The position numbers and the translations under genes are program-made. A DNA stretch of 64,000 nucleotides, taken from assembly GCA_028641055.1 (NCBI GenBank), contig CM054060.1, forward strand, positions 58,781,100 to 58,845,099. Reading direction: 5' to 3'. Each line of letters begins with the position of its first letter. Positions within the stretch are counted from its first letter, which is position 1. Below the pieces are notes generated by a model. That model was not told the DNA's origin. It saw only the letters and a list, made by a program, of their open reading frames with translations, and did not search any database. Positions 1 through 10,225 of this stretch are shown here, piece by piece. Source of the stretch: Alopecurus myosuroides. Taxonomy: Eukaryota > Streptophyta > Magnoliopsida > Poales > Poaceae.

Positions 1-159
1 GAAACGCCTCTCGTGGCCGAGACCCTGGCTACCTCCGCGCCGCCTCCGCCGTTCGCTCCTGAAACGGCAGAGGAGAAAATCCTCCTCGTCGGGGAAGAGC
101 TCGCCGCAGCGGCCGCCGCCACCGGAGCCGAAGACGAAGGCGAAATCTTCGGCAACTAG
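1..159 (+). CDS. C-terminal end of an unidentified ORF, cut by the window edge
   Basis: Frame 1 is open from the first base to a TAG at 157-159, giving 52 residues. The peptide is rich in Ala, Pro and Glu (ends EDEGEIFGN) and has no domain I recognise. It lies 36 bases upstream of a transposon-type ORF on the same strand. It could be the tail of an upstream ORF of the same transposon-related unit, or an unrelated gene. The low-complexity composition means the open frame alone is weak evidence of coding. Confidence 0.35.
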   Translation, partial: ETPLVAETLATSAPPPPFAPETAEEKILLVGEELAAAAAATGAEDEGEIFGN

Positions 160-195
160 AGCCGGTGCAACATCACCCCCTCCCTTCTTCCGACA

Positions 196-1243
196 ATGGA
201 GAAGGAGGGGTTGATTGTGAAAGGAAAATGGCGGCACGAGGAGGACGAGTCCGAGCCCTCGCCCAAAGCCGGGGGGCGGGTTCTCCTAACCTCGCACATC
301 TCTCGAGGTATGGGATTTCCGCCATCCGCCTTATTCCTCCAGGTGCTCAACCACTATAACATCCAACCCTACAATTTGCCACCAAACTCGATTCTCTACT
401 TAGCTGGGTTCCAGGCCCTCTTCGAAGGGTATCTAGGTTTAGCCCCTAGGTTAGATTTCTGGCAATATTGCTTCGGGGTTAAGCGAAACCCCTCTGAGGG
501 CGCACTCCCGACTTGCGGGACCATATCTTTTACCCTGCGTAGATTCAGGGAAGATTGGTTCCCCAAGATAAAAACTTTGGAATCCGTCAAATTCTGGACG
601 GGTTCCTTTTTCTATCACCAAGACATTCCATTTCTTGGAAAGGAAATGGGGATTCCACCTTTCAACAACTGTCCTGCCACTCCCCATGATAACTGGGCAG
701 TGGAGGCAGTCCAAACTCTGCCGCCGGATTTGCTTAGAATTAAGCGGCGCAGCGCCAAACTCGTCACTTCCGATCCACCTCTCACCGGCATGGATACAAC
801 TCTATGCTGGTTGGAGAGGTGAATTCAACCTCTGGCCGACCACGGTCCCCGTCTCTTATGCAAATATACGGGAATTGAGGACGCCATGCGGACAACCAAC
901 AAATATTTGGCGGCGAAAGATTTGAGGAAATGCGTGAACCAGTTGGTCGCAGCACGCGACCAATATGAGGAAAGTCGGCCGATGTATACTGCAACAAACC
1001 CGGCTCCAAAGGTACATGTTTTATATTTTGGGTTTTGGCTTTGCGTTCCTTCTTTCTCGGATAATTGTTTTAACCCGGACTTTGTCTTTTTTGACAGATT
1101 TACGATCTTCCTGAGGCAGATCTTGCGACCGATGCCGAGTTGGACGCCATGCGTGCCAACTTTGCAGGCAGACGTAAGCGCAAGAAAACTTCCACTGCCC
1201 AGGAGATAATCGATCTTGACGGGGTTCCCGTCGCTACTTCTAG
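196..1243 (+). pseudogene. 'Putative gypsy-type transposon' protein (Transposase_28-like), frameshifted, two exons
   Basis: The peptide from 196 carries the plant-specific N-terminal region usually labelled 'putative gypsy type transposon' (PF04195-like): FPPSALFLQVLNHYNIQPYN, then FQALFEGYLGLAPRLDFWQY, then LRRFREDWFPKIKTLESVKFW. The homologous reading changes frame twice: near 740-790, where the frame ending at 822 gives way to one reading AWIQLYAGWRGEFNLWP, and near 850-890 into a frame reading AMRTTNKYLAAKDLRKCVNQ. A plausible donor follows 1011 and an acceptor precedes 1098. The second exon reads LPEADLATDAELDAMRANF and runs to a donor at 1244. The two frame shifts make it a pseudogene. 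The biochemical role of this family is not established. The call is from recalled family pattern, not a search. Confidence 0.7.
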
Positions 1244-1457
1244 GTAAATCATCTGGGTTACTTTTTACTCTGCGTTTTGTCGCAGGATTTATTATTTTTC
1301 TCGGAATTCTAACATCTCAGATTTTACCTTTCTAGCTTGGCTCCTACAACATTGAAAACAGCGAAATAAAACGGGTTGAAAATAGCGAAATAAAACGGGT
1401 TGTCTCCTGGTAGCGCTTTTCTTTAACGCCTTTCAGCTAGGCATAAAAAAGGGCAAC

Positions 1458-2321
1458 TCAAGTATTTTCAAGTAAAGAAGCATCAACATCGTTACGGGGC
1501 TTACGTTTACCTTTCTTACCCTTATTTTTTTTAGGGAACTTATGGTCCAAGCATGATTTGGGAGTGAAAGTCATGTTACCTTTTCCCATATCAATAGTTG
1601 CTCCTAAGAGCTTCAGCAGAGATGTTCCAAGGGTAATTTGTCCTCCTTCTGCACATTCAATAACAAGATAATCAGTGGAGACTGTTTTTCCTAGGAGTTT
1701 CGTAAACACTCCCTCAGCTATCCCAATGGGAAATATAGTGGTGTTATTAATGAGAGGAATTTCTTCTCCTCCATCAGCTAGCCCCCAAAGGTTTAAAGAT
1801 TCATAAATTTCCTTAGGCATAAGACAAGATTCAGACATGATATCACAACGAGCATGAAAAGTCTCACCATTTATAACAACTTTAACCAAAGGTATCATAA
1901 TTGTTGACTCAAAATTTATTGGGACATGATCAAGATGTTCACGAATTTGGCTATATCCCTCTTTTAAGATAGAAATATGTGATTCAAGAGTATTTAATCT
2001 AGCATAAATATCTGCAAAGCCTTTATCAGAACTATTGGGTAAGTTGTAGGTTGCAATTAATTTTCTTATAGCATTGAAAGCTTGGTGTTTATCACAATTA
2101 AGGAAATCACCTCCTACCACAGTATCCAAAGCATATCTATAACAAAGAACAAGACCAAAGTAAAAGCTACGAAGAAACAGATTTAGAGTCACTTTAGGTT
2201 CAACTTTGCAATAGGAATCAAAAGCTCTAGACCAAGCTTCTTTGAAGTTCTCATCATTCCCTTGTTTGAAAGTAAAGATTGTTTCTTCTGGTGACATAAT
2301 GACAGGAACAAAACTAGACAT
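1458..2321 (-). CDS. Element A gag/protease-like ORF, protease motif altered
   Basis: A 287-residue open frame starts at ATG 2321 (MSSFVPVIMSPEETIF); an in-frame ATG further upstream lies in the untranslated-like leader. The first half has a gag-like patch (FKQGNDENFKEAWSRAF). The second half has the layout of a retropepsin domain: VKVVINGETFHARCDIMSES, then LMPKEIYESLNL, later TLGTSLLKLLGATIDM and a basic tail. In active relatives the catalytic stretch reads D-[LST]-G; here it is D-I-M, so the glycine is lost. It ends DVDASLLENT, almost the same terminus as the element D polyprotein (DVDSSSLENT). The frame is uninterrupted although the element is truncated. Activity is unlikely. Confidence 0.6.
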   Translation of the reverse strand: MSSFVPVIMSPEETIFTFKQGNDENFKEAWSRAFDSYCKVEPKVTLNLFLRSFYFGLVLCYRYALDTVVGGDFLNCDKHQAFNAIRKLIATYNLPNSSDKGFADIYARLNTLESHISILKEGYSQIREHLDHVPINFESTIMIPLVKVVINGETFHARCDIMSESCLMPKEIYESLNLWGLADGGEEIPLINNTTIFPIGIAEGVFTKLLGKTVSTDYLVIECAEGGQITLGTSLLKLLGATIDMGKGNMTFTPKSCLDHKFPKKNKGKKGKRKPRNDVDASLLENT

Positions 2322-2472
2322 GAAAGGAAGCAAATAAATAACAACTATGAAGTAAACTATTTTTTTGTGTTTTTGATAAAGATAAGAAAAACAAGACAAA
2401 ATAAAAAACAAGACAATAAACAAAATAAAGAGGTTGAGAGTGAGATACTCCCCTTGCGAGAAGACTTCCTTA

Positions 2473-2490
2473 TCCCTGACAACGGCGCCA
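2473..2490 (-). other. Primer-binding site of element A (tRNA-Asp type, two mismatches)
   Basis: The minus strand reads TGGCGCCGTTGTCAGGGA just inside the LTR. The complement of the plant tRNA-Asp 3' end is TGGCGCCGTTGCCGGGGA, so 16 of 18 bases match. The two changes are C to T and G to A. Confidence 0.75.
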
Positions 2491-2501
2491 GAAAATATCC
2501 T

Positions 2502-4090
2502 TGATGCTCGTGATACACACGTTTGTTGGGAGACCCCAAGAGGAGGGTGCGATGAGCACAGCGGTGGGTATTTCCCCTTAGTTAGGAACCAAGGTTATCA
2601 ATCCAGTAGGAGAAATAGGACCTTCGGAAGGTTGATGCCACCGACGGTGGTGCTGGCGCTTCACCGGTGTTAGCAACAACGTGGAACCTGCACACAACAC
2701 ATCCAAAATACTTTGCACCAACCGTACAGTGAGGTTGTCAATCTCACCGGTCTTGCTGAAAACAAACATTAGACGTATAGTGTGGAAAACTATGTATGCT
2801 TGCAGTAAGTAAAGAAAGCAAGAAATAGTTGTGGTTTGTTTTAACAGTGTAAGAAAATGGGCCGGTGTTCATAGTTTCACTAGTGGTGTCTCTCCATAAT
2901 AGATATCATGCTGGGTGAACAAATTACAGCTGGGCAATTGACAAATAGAGGTTGCACCGTAGTGCACAATATGACATGAAGATTACTATGGTATTTAGTG
3001 CGGGCATTACAACAAGATACATAGATCGACATCCATCTGCATCTATGACTAATAATCCATCCTCAGGTTATCATCCGAACCCCCTTAGGTATTAAGTTGC
3101 AAGCAACAAATAATTGCATTAAACAAAGTGTGTAATATAAGCAATGATTATGCACGCGGGCACTCTCACCGTTGTTTTCTCCCTAATGGCAACAGCGCAT
3201 CATCCCCCTTCACGTTTCCGTCACTTGAGCAAGGCGAAAAGGAGGCATGGACCCACTATCGAGCATAAATACTCCCTCTTGGAGTCACTAGCAACTACTT
3301 GGCCAGAGTAACCGCTAGCAACGGAAAGCATGCAAGATCACAAATAGCATATGCAAATAAAGACTATAATCAACTTGGCATAAGTTCAATATTCATCGGA
3401 TTCCAGCAAACACAACATAGAGAATTACATAAGATCAATCTCGATCATGATAGGCAGCTCACGAGATCTAAATATGGAGGCATATGAGGAGAAGACAACC
3501 ATCTAGCTCAGCTACGAACCCGTAGTCCAAGGATGAACTACTCACGCATCACTCCAGAGGCAGGCATGGCGATGTAGAAGCCTCCGGTGATGATCTCCTC
3601 TCCGGCAGGGTGCCAGAAACAGCTTCAGAACCCCCCTGATCTAGGGTTGACGGTGACGGCGGCTGCGGAACTTTTCAGGGATTTTTTATCAGGTGTTTAG
3701 GGTTTTCCATCCGGGGGGCTTAAATAGGCGAAAGGGCAAAGGCGGTGGAGCTCGAGGGGCCCCACACCTATAGGTGGCGTGGCCAAGGGGGGCGCCACCC
3801 TATGGTGTGGCCCCCCTATTGCCCCTCTTCGACTCCTCTTCGGTGTTCTGGATGCTTCCGGGGAAAATAGGAACTTTGGGCTTTGTGGGGTCCAATTCAG
3901 AGAATGTTTGCAGAACAACTTTTCTAAAACCAAAAAGAGCAGAAAACAGGGAACTGGCACTTGGCATCTTGTTAATAGGCTAGTCCCGGAAAACGTGTAA
4001 AAATGCTATAAATAAGGGCGAAATCAAGTAGAAATTGGCAAAATATGATCATGGAGCATCAGAAATTATAGATACGTTGGAGACGTATCA
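2502..4090 (-). repeat. 5' LTR of element A (1589 bp)
   Basis: The minus strand begins TGATACGTCTCCAACGTATC at 4090 and ends at 2502 just before the primer site. It aligns along its length with the two LTRs of element D (13150-14729 and 23763-25343) and with the truncated LTR at 27951-29157. Near its inner end it differs from the D copies by a short substitution/insertion. Confidence 0.8.
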
Positions 4091-5890
4091 ACGTCATTTG
4101 TGGATGGAGAGCCTTTACCTTGGAAGACCGAGGATGAGAAGGATTCACCACCAGTGAAGACATAATTCGTCATTGGTATTGGCATCCCCTCGGCTTGTTC
4201 CAAGTTTGGGGGGAGTGTCGCGGTATCACTTCACATCACTATCTTTCATCTTTTTACTTTTTCAGTAGAGTCATATCATGAGTAGAGAAGTTATCATATA
4301 GGATGGTTTGCAGTATGGAAGTGTCTCTCCCTGATTGGTTATCGTTGTATCCGTTGGTGTGAGTTGCCGCTTTGAAATATTAATGAGAAGTTTCATCATT
4401 TACTTTCTATGCACATTATTTCAGTTTTCAACTTGTGTCTTATGGTTGAACTTGTTATTAGTATTTGGCATCACTCTAGAGATCATCAAGTTAATCTAGG
4501 TTGTTTTGGCAAACTTAGCTTGGTCAGCAGAAAGAATAATTTGAGTTCCTAGTATAGGAAAGAGGAATTTGCCTATTAGCTCATAAACTTAGTATTCACA
4601 AGTTAAGATCGCTTGGGATTTCAATGAAGATTGCATGATTGGTTTCATCATATGTATATTTGTTTGTTTTCCTTCAACTCTTATGCTTGCTACCCAGCCT
4701 TGCTAGCCAAAAACCCTGTACTGAGAGGGAATGCTTCTCGTGCATCCAAACCTTAAACCCCAAAACCTTGTCATTTGTGTCCACCATACCTTCCTACATG
4801 TGGTATTTCACCGCCACTCCAAGTAAATTGCTCATGTGCTACCTTTAAAACTTTCAAATTATCCCTGTTTTGTGTTCCTGTTTTAGCTCATGAGGACGCA
4901 AATAGAGAATCTTTATTTCACTTGTTGATTGGACTCACACACCTGGACTAGTGGCTTCATCCGCTTATCCAAATGCTAGAAGAGCTGGCAGCGGGGTTCC
5001 CAGCCCCAAATAATAATACAAATTCTCTTCACTCTTTTTGCCCCTGATTTATCAGTCAAAGCATAATTGTGTAAACAAAAGAGAAAGAGGGATGACCTTC
5101 TATACCAGTTGCGTTCTTCTATGGGAGCCGCTCTTGTGAGTCTAGTTGGCTTGTGACGTACTGTATTTTTTGTTTGCCACTCATTGACATAAACATACAC
5201 CTCTCAAAATTTAGACGCTCCTCCACGGTTTATGATTGTTGGCAGGCACCCGAGGATTCGGTTAGCCATGGTTTGTAAGATGGATGGGAGGAGTGTCATG
5301 CATTTTATACCTCTGTTTATTAAAATAAAAGCTCTAGCACATGAGTGGTCAATGCTTCCCTCTGCGAAGGGCCTATCTTTTACATTTATGTTGAGTCAGT
5401 AAACCCACTTCCTTCTGTCTCCAGCAAGCATTTGAGTTGATGTGATCTCATTATCTATATGTTGATTTATTCAATCATGTTTTCTATCCTTCTTTGTTCA
5501 GAACATGCTTTATTATCTGAATGAATATTACTTTGAAAGCTATGAATCACTTTAAAAGAGTTGTTATAATTAAACATGTTAAGCTCTACAATATAAACCT
5601 TGTTATCAAGACTTCACCAATGATAAGTATAATTTCATTAAATATTCTCTGACCAAGAACGAAGTTTGCGATCACCAATTTTGATTCTCTCTTTTGCATC
5701 TTTGTTTGTGACTCCCTTTACTTTTTCAAGTTAAGTTATATGAGAGGAAGTTGTTGTCTGTAATTATTGGTGCATAGGTAAATGTGATGCTTCTTGTCCG
5801 TATTTTATTTATCGACTCTCACTTCATAAACCCGTGGTCATGTTTTCTGAGTTCAATTTCGCTTGGGGACAATCGAGGTCTAAGCTTGCG

Positions 5891-5905
5891 CGGGGGGGGG
5901 AGGGT
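5891..5905 (+). other. Polypurine tract of element H
   Basis: A run of nine or more G then AGGGT lies directly before the LTR start TGATGCGTCC at 5906. This is the usual site of plus-strand priming at a 3' LTR and fixes the element orientation. Confidence 0.7.
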
Positions 5906-7409
5906 TGATGCGTCCATTTTGCATCACTATTTTATATCATAATTTTCTGTTATTTATCGATATATTTCATGTTATGATGCATCACTTATGTTATTTTCTC
6001 TTATTTGCATGTTTTATAATTTTTGAAGAATAAACATCGGGACCAGAAATCTGACGGAAAAAGCACCATCGAGATACCATATTTCAGAAGATCAGAAGAA
6101 GAAGGGGGAAACCGGGGGTGTCCTAAAAGTTTAGAGGAGGAACCCAGCCAGAAGGAGAGCCAGAGGGGGGCCACCAGGGGCCCACACCATGAGGTGGCGC
6201 CCCCCCTCCCGGCCGCGCCACCTAGGGGTGTGGCCACCCTGGCCCACCTCTGGGGGTATTTTTCGCGTCCTTGGCCCCCAGAGAACCCTAAGCCTCGTTC
6301 CATCGTCAAAGAATTATTCCGCCGCCGCCTGGGGGCGAAAAACACCCGAGAGAGAAAAACTCTCTCGCAGGGAGAAATCTATCGGGGAAATTCCTCTCCA
6401 TAGAGGGGAAATCACCACCGTCGTCACCGTCATCGCTCCGGGCATCATCAAGATCGTCATCACCACCAGCACCATCACCCTCATCATCCACCGTCATCCC
6501 ATTGTAACAATTAGGGGCCTCTATCGTTCTTAATTTTGCATTAGATCTCTCTCCTAGTGTGGATTACTTGTTAGTAGTTGATGCTTGTGAGATTTACCGG
6601 TGTTTGCACTTTATGACCAGATTATTATCATCCATTATATCACCTCTGATTATGATCCATATGATGTCTTGTGAGTAGTTCGTGTTGTTCTTGAGGACAT
6701 GGGAGAAGTCAAGTTGTTAGTAGTGAAGTAATGTTGAATAATATTTAATGTTTGATATTTAAGTTGTGGTGTTATTCTCCTAGTGGTGTCATGTGAACGT
6801 TGACTACATGATACTTCACCATTTATGGGCGTAGGGGGATGCATCGTGTATTTGGCTACTAATCGTGGGGTTGCCGGAGTGACAGAAACCTAAACCCCCA
6901 TTAGGAAACCATTACACGAGGGAGCGTAGGATCCCGGAGTTTAAAGTTGTGGTTAGATTTATTTTTTAATTACTTTCTTGTAGTTGCGTATGCTTGCAAG
7001 GGGTATAATCACAAGTATGTATTAGTCTTGGATGAGATGGTACATTAGCATAGGTTCACCCACACAACACTTATCAAAACATCTAACATTATTCAGCTGC
7101 ATGGAACAAAAGCACTTGACAGAAACCTCCGGTGTGTCCTCGAGAACGTTTGTTAATCATAAGTAAACCTACCGGCTTGTCCTTTGCTAAAGAAAGGATT
7201 GGGCCACTTGCTGCAATTATTACTATTTCATTTTATTTACTCGCACTTTATTTATCTGCAATATCAAAAACCCCTACAAATCTATTTTCCAGTATTTACA
7301 GTTATTCCTTCATCAAACCTTCTTGTCAACACCTTCTGCTCCTCGTTGGGTTCGACACTCTTATTTGTCGAAAGTACTACGATACACCCCCTATACTTGT
7401 GGGTCATCA
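5906..7409 (+). repeat. 3' LTR of element H (1504 bp)
   Basis: Begins TGATGCGTCCATTTTGCATC and ends GGGTCATCA. It matches the LTR of element G at 61469-62990 over its whole length with scattered differences. The five bases after it (CTCAC, 7410-7414) should be one half of the target duplication; the other half cannot be seen because the 5' side is gone. Confidence 0.8.
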
Positions 7410-7997
7410 CTCACAGAGCTAGAGGAAGAAGAAGCTCTCTCTTCTCTCCTTTCTCTCTAAGGAAAATGCCTAGTGTCTCTCTCACTCTGGAATCGCAGCC
7501 CCCGCGCAAGAGGGGTGGCTACCTTATATACTGGTGGCCACTGACGGAACATACAGAGTTAGGGCGTACGCTCGCTGTCACTACGCCGAAAGTCGCCTCC
7601 TCCGTAGCCGCTGCCATGTCCTGTCCCCCTTGTAAGAGACAGGACGTGGCCTCGCCCATGCCCTGCACTGCTCCCGTGTACGAGTATACATCATTATTCC
7701 TAGTAAGTTGAACCGCACGGGCGTACTCTCATGTGATCTTCGGGATCTCAACTGCTTCGTTAACCTTGCGTCAGGATGGATAATTCTTCGTGTACCCGGA
7801 TTCTCCAAGTGCATCTCGGATAACCCGGGGGACAACCGTTTCTCCATATCACCCTTGATTCTTCTAACCGAGATAGATCCATCTCAGTAACCTTTATCTC
7901 GGTCCGGGTAGTCAACCCGGTCAACAACATCTCGGTATCCACTCCTTGGATACCATTTCATGCCAAGCTTGACCCTACTCGGGGGTATCCCCCAACA
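7410..7997 (-). repeat. Copia-type 3' LTR, truncated by element H
   Basis: The minus strand starts TGTTGGGGGATACCCCC at 7997, preceded (7998-8008) by a purine-rich AAAGAGAAG typical of a polypurine tract. About 470 bases in, the minus strand has CAGTATATAAGGTAGCC, a good TATA motif, as expected for the U3 promoter. The LTR is broken at 7410 by the 3' LTR of H. Its link to the reverse transcriptase remnant at 8139-8400 rests on orientation and spacing. Confidence 0.6.
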
Positions 7998-8138
7998 CTT
8001 CTCTTTATTGGATAATGGTGTAAGAGTAGATGTACACTTTGTCATACCAACACATGCAACGAGGGATATTTTTCTCTGAGTTAGAAGTAACTCATTCAAT
8101 TGTTTCTTAACTTCAATACCACAAAATAGCGTAAATCA

Positions 8139-8400
8139 CTAATATCTTTGAGAGCAATTTTTTTTGCTTAAATCATGAAGCAAGACAGACTTAGCCGTAT
8201 TGGACGAGCCAGTCACAAAAATATCATCAACATAACTCAGTAGGAACATAATGATACCTGACTTGTTGTATAGAAAGAGAGATGTGTCTGCCCTCGATTG
8301 TGTGAAGCCAAAATCATGCAATCGTAGAACAAACAAGAGTAACATGCTCGAGTGGCTTGGTTAAGACCACATAGAGCTTTGTCAAGTTTGCAAACATACT
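8139..8400 (-). pseudogene. Ty1/copia reverse transcriptase remnant
   Basis: The minus-strand peptide contains HDFGFTQSRADTSLFLYNKS followed by MFLLSYVDDIFVTGSS. YVDD is the copia catalytic box and the flanking residues are typical of copia polymerase. Just upstream another frame reads VCKLDKALCGLNQATRACYS, the copia KLxKALYGLKQAPRAWY motif, so there is a frameshift near 8345. RNase H and the rest of pol are missing; only about 140 bases separate this from the polypurine tract, so a large internal deletion has occurred. Confidence 0.8.
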
Positions 8401-9616
8401 AATAATCACATGCATTTTGTTGTTCCTATTATTGATCCTCCACATGTTGAGCTAGTTGAAGACGATAATTCTGAGCAAAAAAATCTTGAAATCACTCACA
8501 ATTCTGAAGAAACAATTTCAAACACTAAAGAAACAAATTTTGGTGCAGCTAGGGGCAATTATGTCCAAAGTGATGATCCCGGCTCTGATAGCATGTAATC
8601 TTACGGGAATCCATGGCCCGTTGGAGTCTCATATACGTGTTAATATAGCTAGAAAACAAACCACTATTGTGGCATTACAGAAAATATACTTGGATCGGTG
8701 TACTACACCGTATCCGGTACATATTACATGTCTAACACCACGAGGATTCAGGAGGGCCTATGGCAAGCCTGCCCCCTCTGGGCGTGCTATGGTGAGCCCC
8801 TAACCACCCGAAGCTCGTGTCGTTGCTCCTTTTTATGTACGATTTTGTTTCGGAGAAAACCCCTAGGCCTATTTTGAAGAGAATGTGAGATGGCGGCAGA
8901 GTCGTAAGTCTTTTCCTTCTCCAAAAGAGGGCAGATCCGGATGTTCCGCAGCCGTTGCCAAGGGAAAATCGCCACCATTAGTGCATGAGCAAGGGAGGCG
9001 ACCCAATTCTACCGCCTCATAGCCTCGAACAAATAAAAGTGAGTTGAAACCACCGCATACATTTACTACTCTCCAACGGAGGCACCACCAGCCGGCGTCA
9101 TCTTCCTTTCCTCTTCTTTTGCTCTTTCCTCCACGAAGCTGTGGGATCTTCTGCAGGATGCACCTCACAGCTGTAGGGCTATCGCTTTACCTCCACATGG
9201 CATCCGAACCTACATAAACTGACGAGGCAGCTGTCCATGCTGGAGCGTTGGCCATGCTCTTATGACACCACCCTTTCGTGGCGTGGGCCCCTCCTCCCTC
9301 CTCATCGAAGGGGAGTTGCCCTGCCGTCATCGCACTGCCGAGTGCCAGGCTTCGTCGGTAGTGGTCCCTCAACGGCAGCGAGGAGGGAGGAGGGGCTAGC
9401 AGCGGGGAAAAGAAACAAATTTTGGTGCAGCTAGGGGCAATTATTTAATAATATTTTCCGTGACTTACTGTTTCTCACTTTTTTTATATAGGAAAATATC
9501 TGACGTTAAAGTTCCAGAGATAACGCATGCGCGGCCTTCACTCTGTTTCTCGTCACGGACGGCCACAGCTCACAGCACACATCCACCCAAAACTAAGCAT
9601 CAGCTGGCCGTCCGCC
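8401..9616 (+). other. Unassigned stretch with a 36-bp direct repeat
   Basis: No recognisable gene. A 36-bp sequence beginning AAAGAAACAAATTTTGGTGC occurs exactly at 8527-8562 and 9409-9444, bracketing 846 bases of mixed GC-rich sequence. Open frames here (for example 8410-8598 plus) have no domain I know. The right end is the upstream region of the gene at 9617. Confidence 0.5.
9486..9493 (+). promoter_or_regulatory. Possible TATA box for the gene at 9617
   Basis: TATATAGG lies after a T run about 125 bases upstream of the chosen ATG and just downstream of the second 36-bp repeat. Position and sequence fit a plant core promoter; nothing else confirms it. Confidence 0.35.
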
Positions 9617-10225
9617 ATGGGGTTGCTCCTCTTCCCTTCTCGAGCCACCGTCTCCGGCCCGCTCCTTCCAACCTGTCCCCTCCGCCGCGCCGGCGCGACC
9701 GCCTTCCGTCCGTCGTCCAGCTCCGGCAACGTCGAGGCCACCACCGACACCGCATCGACGACAGCGTCGTCGGTGGCCAAGAACCGCCAAGAATGGCGCG
9801 CGGGTGGAGTCGGGCAGGCGCCGTTCGGGCTCGGCCTGGAGCTGTCGGAGGAGATGAGGCGCGATATGATGTGGCGAATGCTGGCCTATCCTGCGGCGGC
9901 GGTGGCCGCGGAGGCCGTGTTCCTGCTGATGCTCAACAGCGGCGCCGGCCCCGCGGCGGACGCGCCCGCGTGGGCTGGGAAAGCGGGGTCGGCCCTTCTG
10001 TTTGCGGCGGGGCTGCTCGGATCTCAGTACGGGTTCTTCTCGTCGAGGTGGGACGCCGCGGAGGAGGCGGGGTCGGCGGTGGGGTGGGAGCTCGCCGTCC
10101 GGCACTGGAACGCGCTGTCCGTGGCCAGGGATTCGTCAGTAGAAGAAGACGACGACGATGAGGAGGAGGACGACGATGATGAGTGGGAGTACTACGAGGA
10201 CGACGAGGAAGAAGATGATGACTGA
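9617..10225 (+). CDS. Putative plastid-targeted membrane protein with acidic tail
   Basis: Single-exon frame of 202 residues. I chose ATG 9617 (context GCCATGG) over the upstream in-frame ATG 9527 because the peptide from 9617, MGLLLFPSRATVSGPLLPTC and onward, is Ser/Thr/Arg/Pro-rich like a chloroplast transit peptide. The mature part has two hydrophobic stretches: roughly residues 88-106 (MLAYPAAAVAAEAVFLLML) and 121-137 (GSALLFAAGLLGSQYGF). The last 30 or so residues are almost all Asp/Glu with a WEYYE patch. The region from the first helix onward resembles the C-terminal half of the protein at 38180-39067 (shared WR, PxW, LLF-G-L, YG-SS-D and GW positions), so the two look like paralogues. 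Function unknown. No frame damage, so probably a functional gene or a recent duplicate. Confidence 0.7.
   Translation: MGLLLFPSRATVSGPLLPTCPLRRAGATAFRPSSSSGNVEATTDTASTTASSVAKNRQEWRAGGVGQAPFGLGLELSEEMRRDMMWRMLAYPAAAVAAEAVFLLMLNSGAGPAADAPAWAGKAGSALLFAAGLLGSQYGFFSSRWDAAEEAGSAVGWELAVRHWNALSVARDSSVEEDDDDEEEDDDDEWEYYEDDEEEDDD

Larger units (their letters stand above)
1354..4090 (-). mobile_element. LTR retrotransposon A, 3'-truncated (5' LTR, PBS, gag/pro-like ORF)
   Basis: Read on the minus strand this is a 5' LTR (4090 to 2502), a tRNA-Asp-type primer site, a short leader shared with elements D and F, a 287-residue ORF, and a few tens of bases of downstream sequence ending at about 1354. The downstream block has the sequence around AGGCGTTAAAGAAAAGCGCT that also follows the ORFs of D and F. 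The 3' half and 3' LTR are missing. The outer end at 4090 abuts internal sequence of plus-strand element H, so A probably inserted into H. The truncated end carries a 24-bp tandem duplication (1354-1401, one mismatch). Confidence 0.8.
4091..7409 (+). mobile_element. LTR retrotransposon H, 3' part with 3' LTR
   Basis: 4091-5905 is non-coding internal sequence that resembles the internal regions of D (18896-20460, minus) and E (25349-26905, plus); for example all carry a block around TACATGTGGTATTTCACCGC and one around GAAGAGCTGGCAGCGGGG. A polypurine stretch at 5891-5905 leads into an LTR. The LTR belongs to the second LTR type of this window (same as element G), so two LTR types share related internal sequence. 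The 5' LTR and gag are absent; the left side ends at the outer edge of element A. Confidence 0.75.

Noticed and set aside
9527..9616. Upstream ATG at 9527 as the start of the plastid protein
   Set aside because: Weak context and a His/Arg-rich extension. The ATG at 9617 has a GCCATGG context and begins a typical transit peptide.
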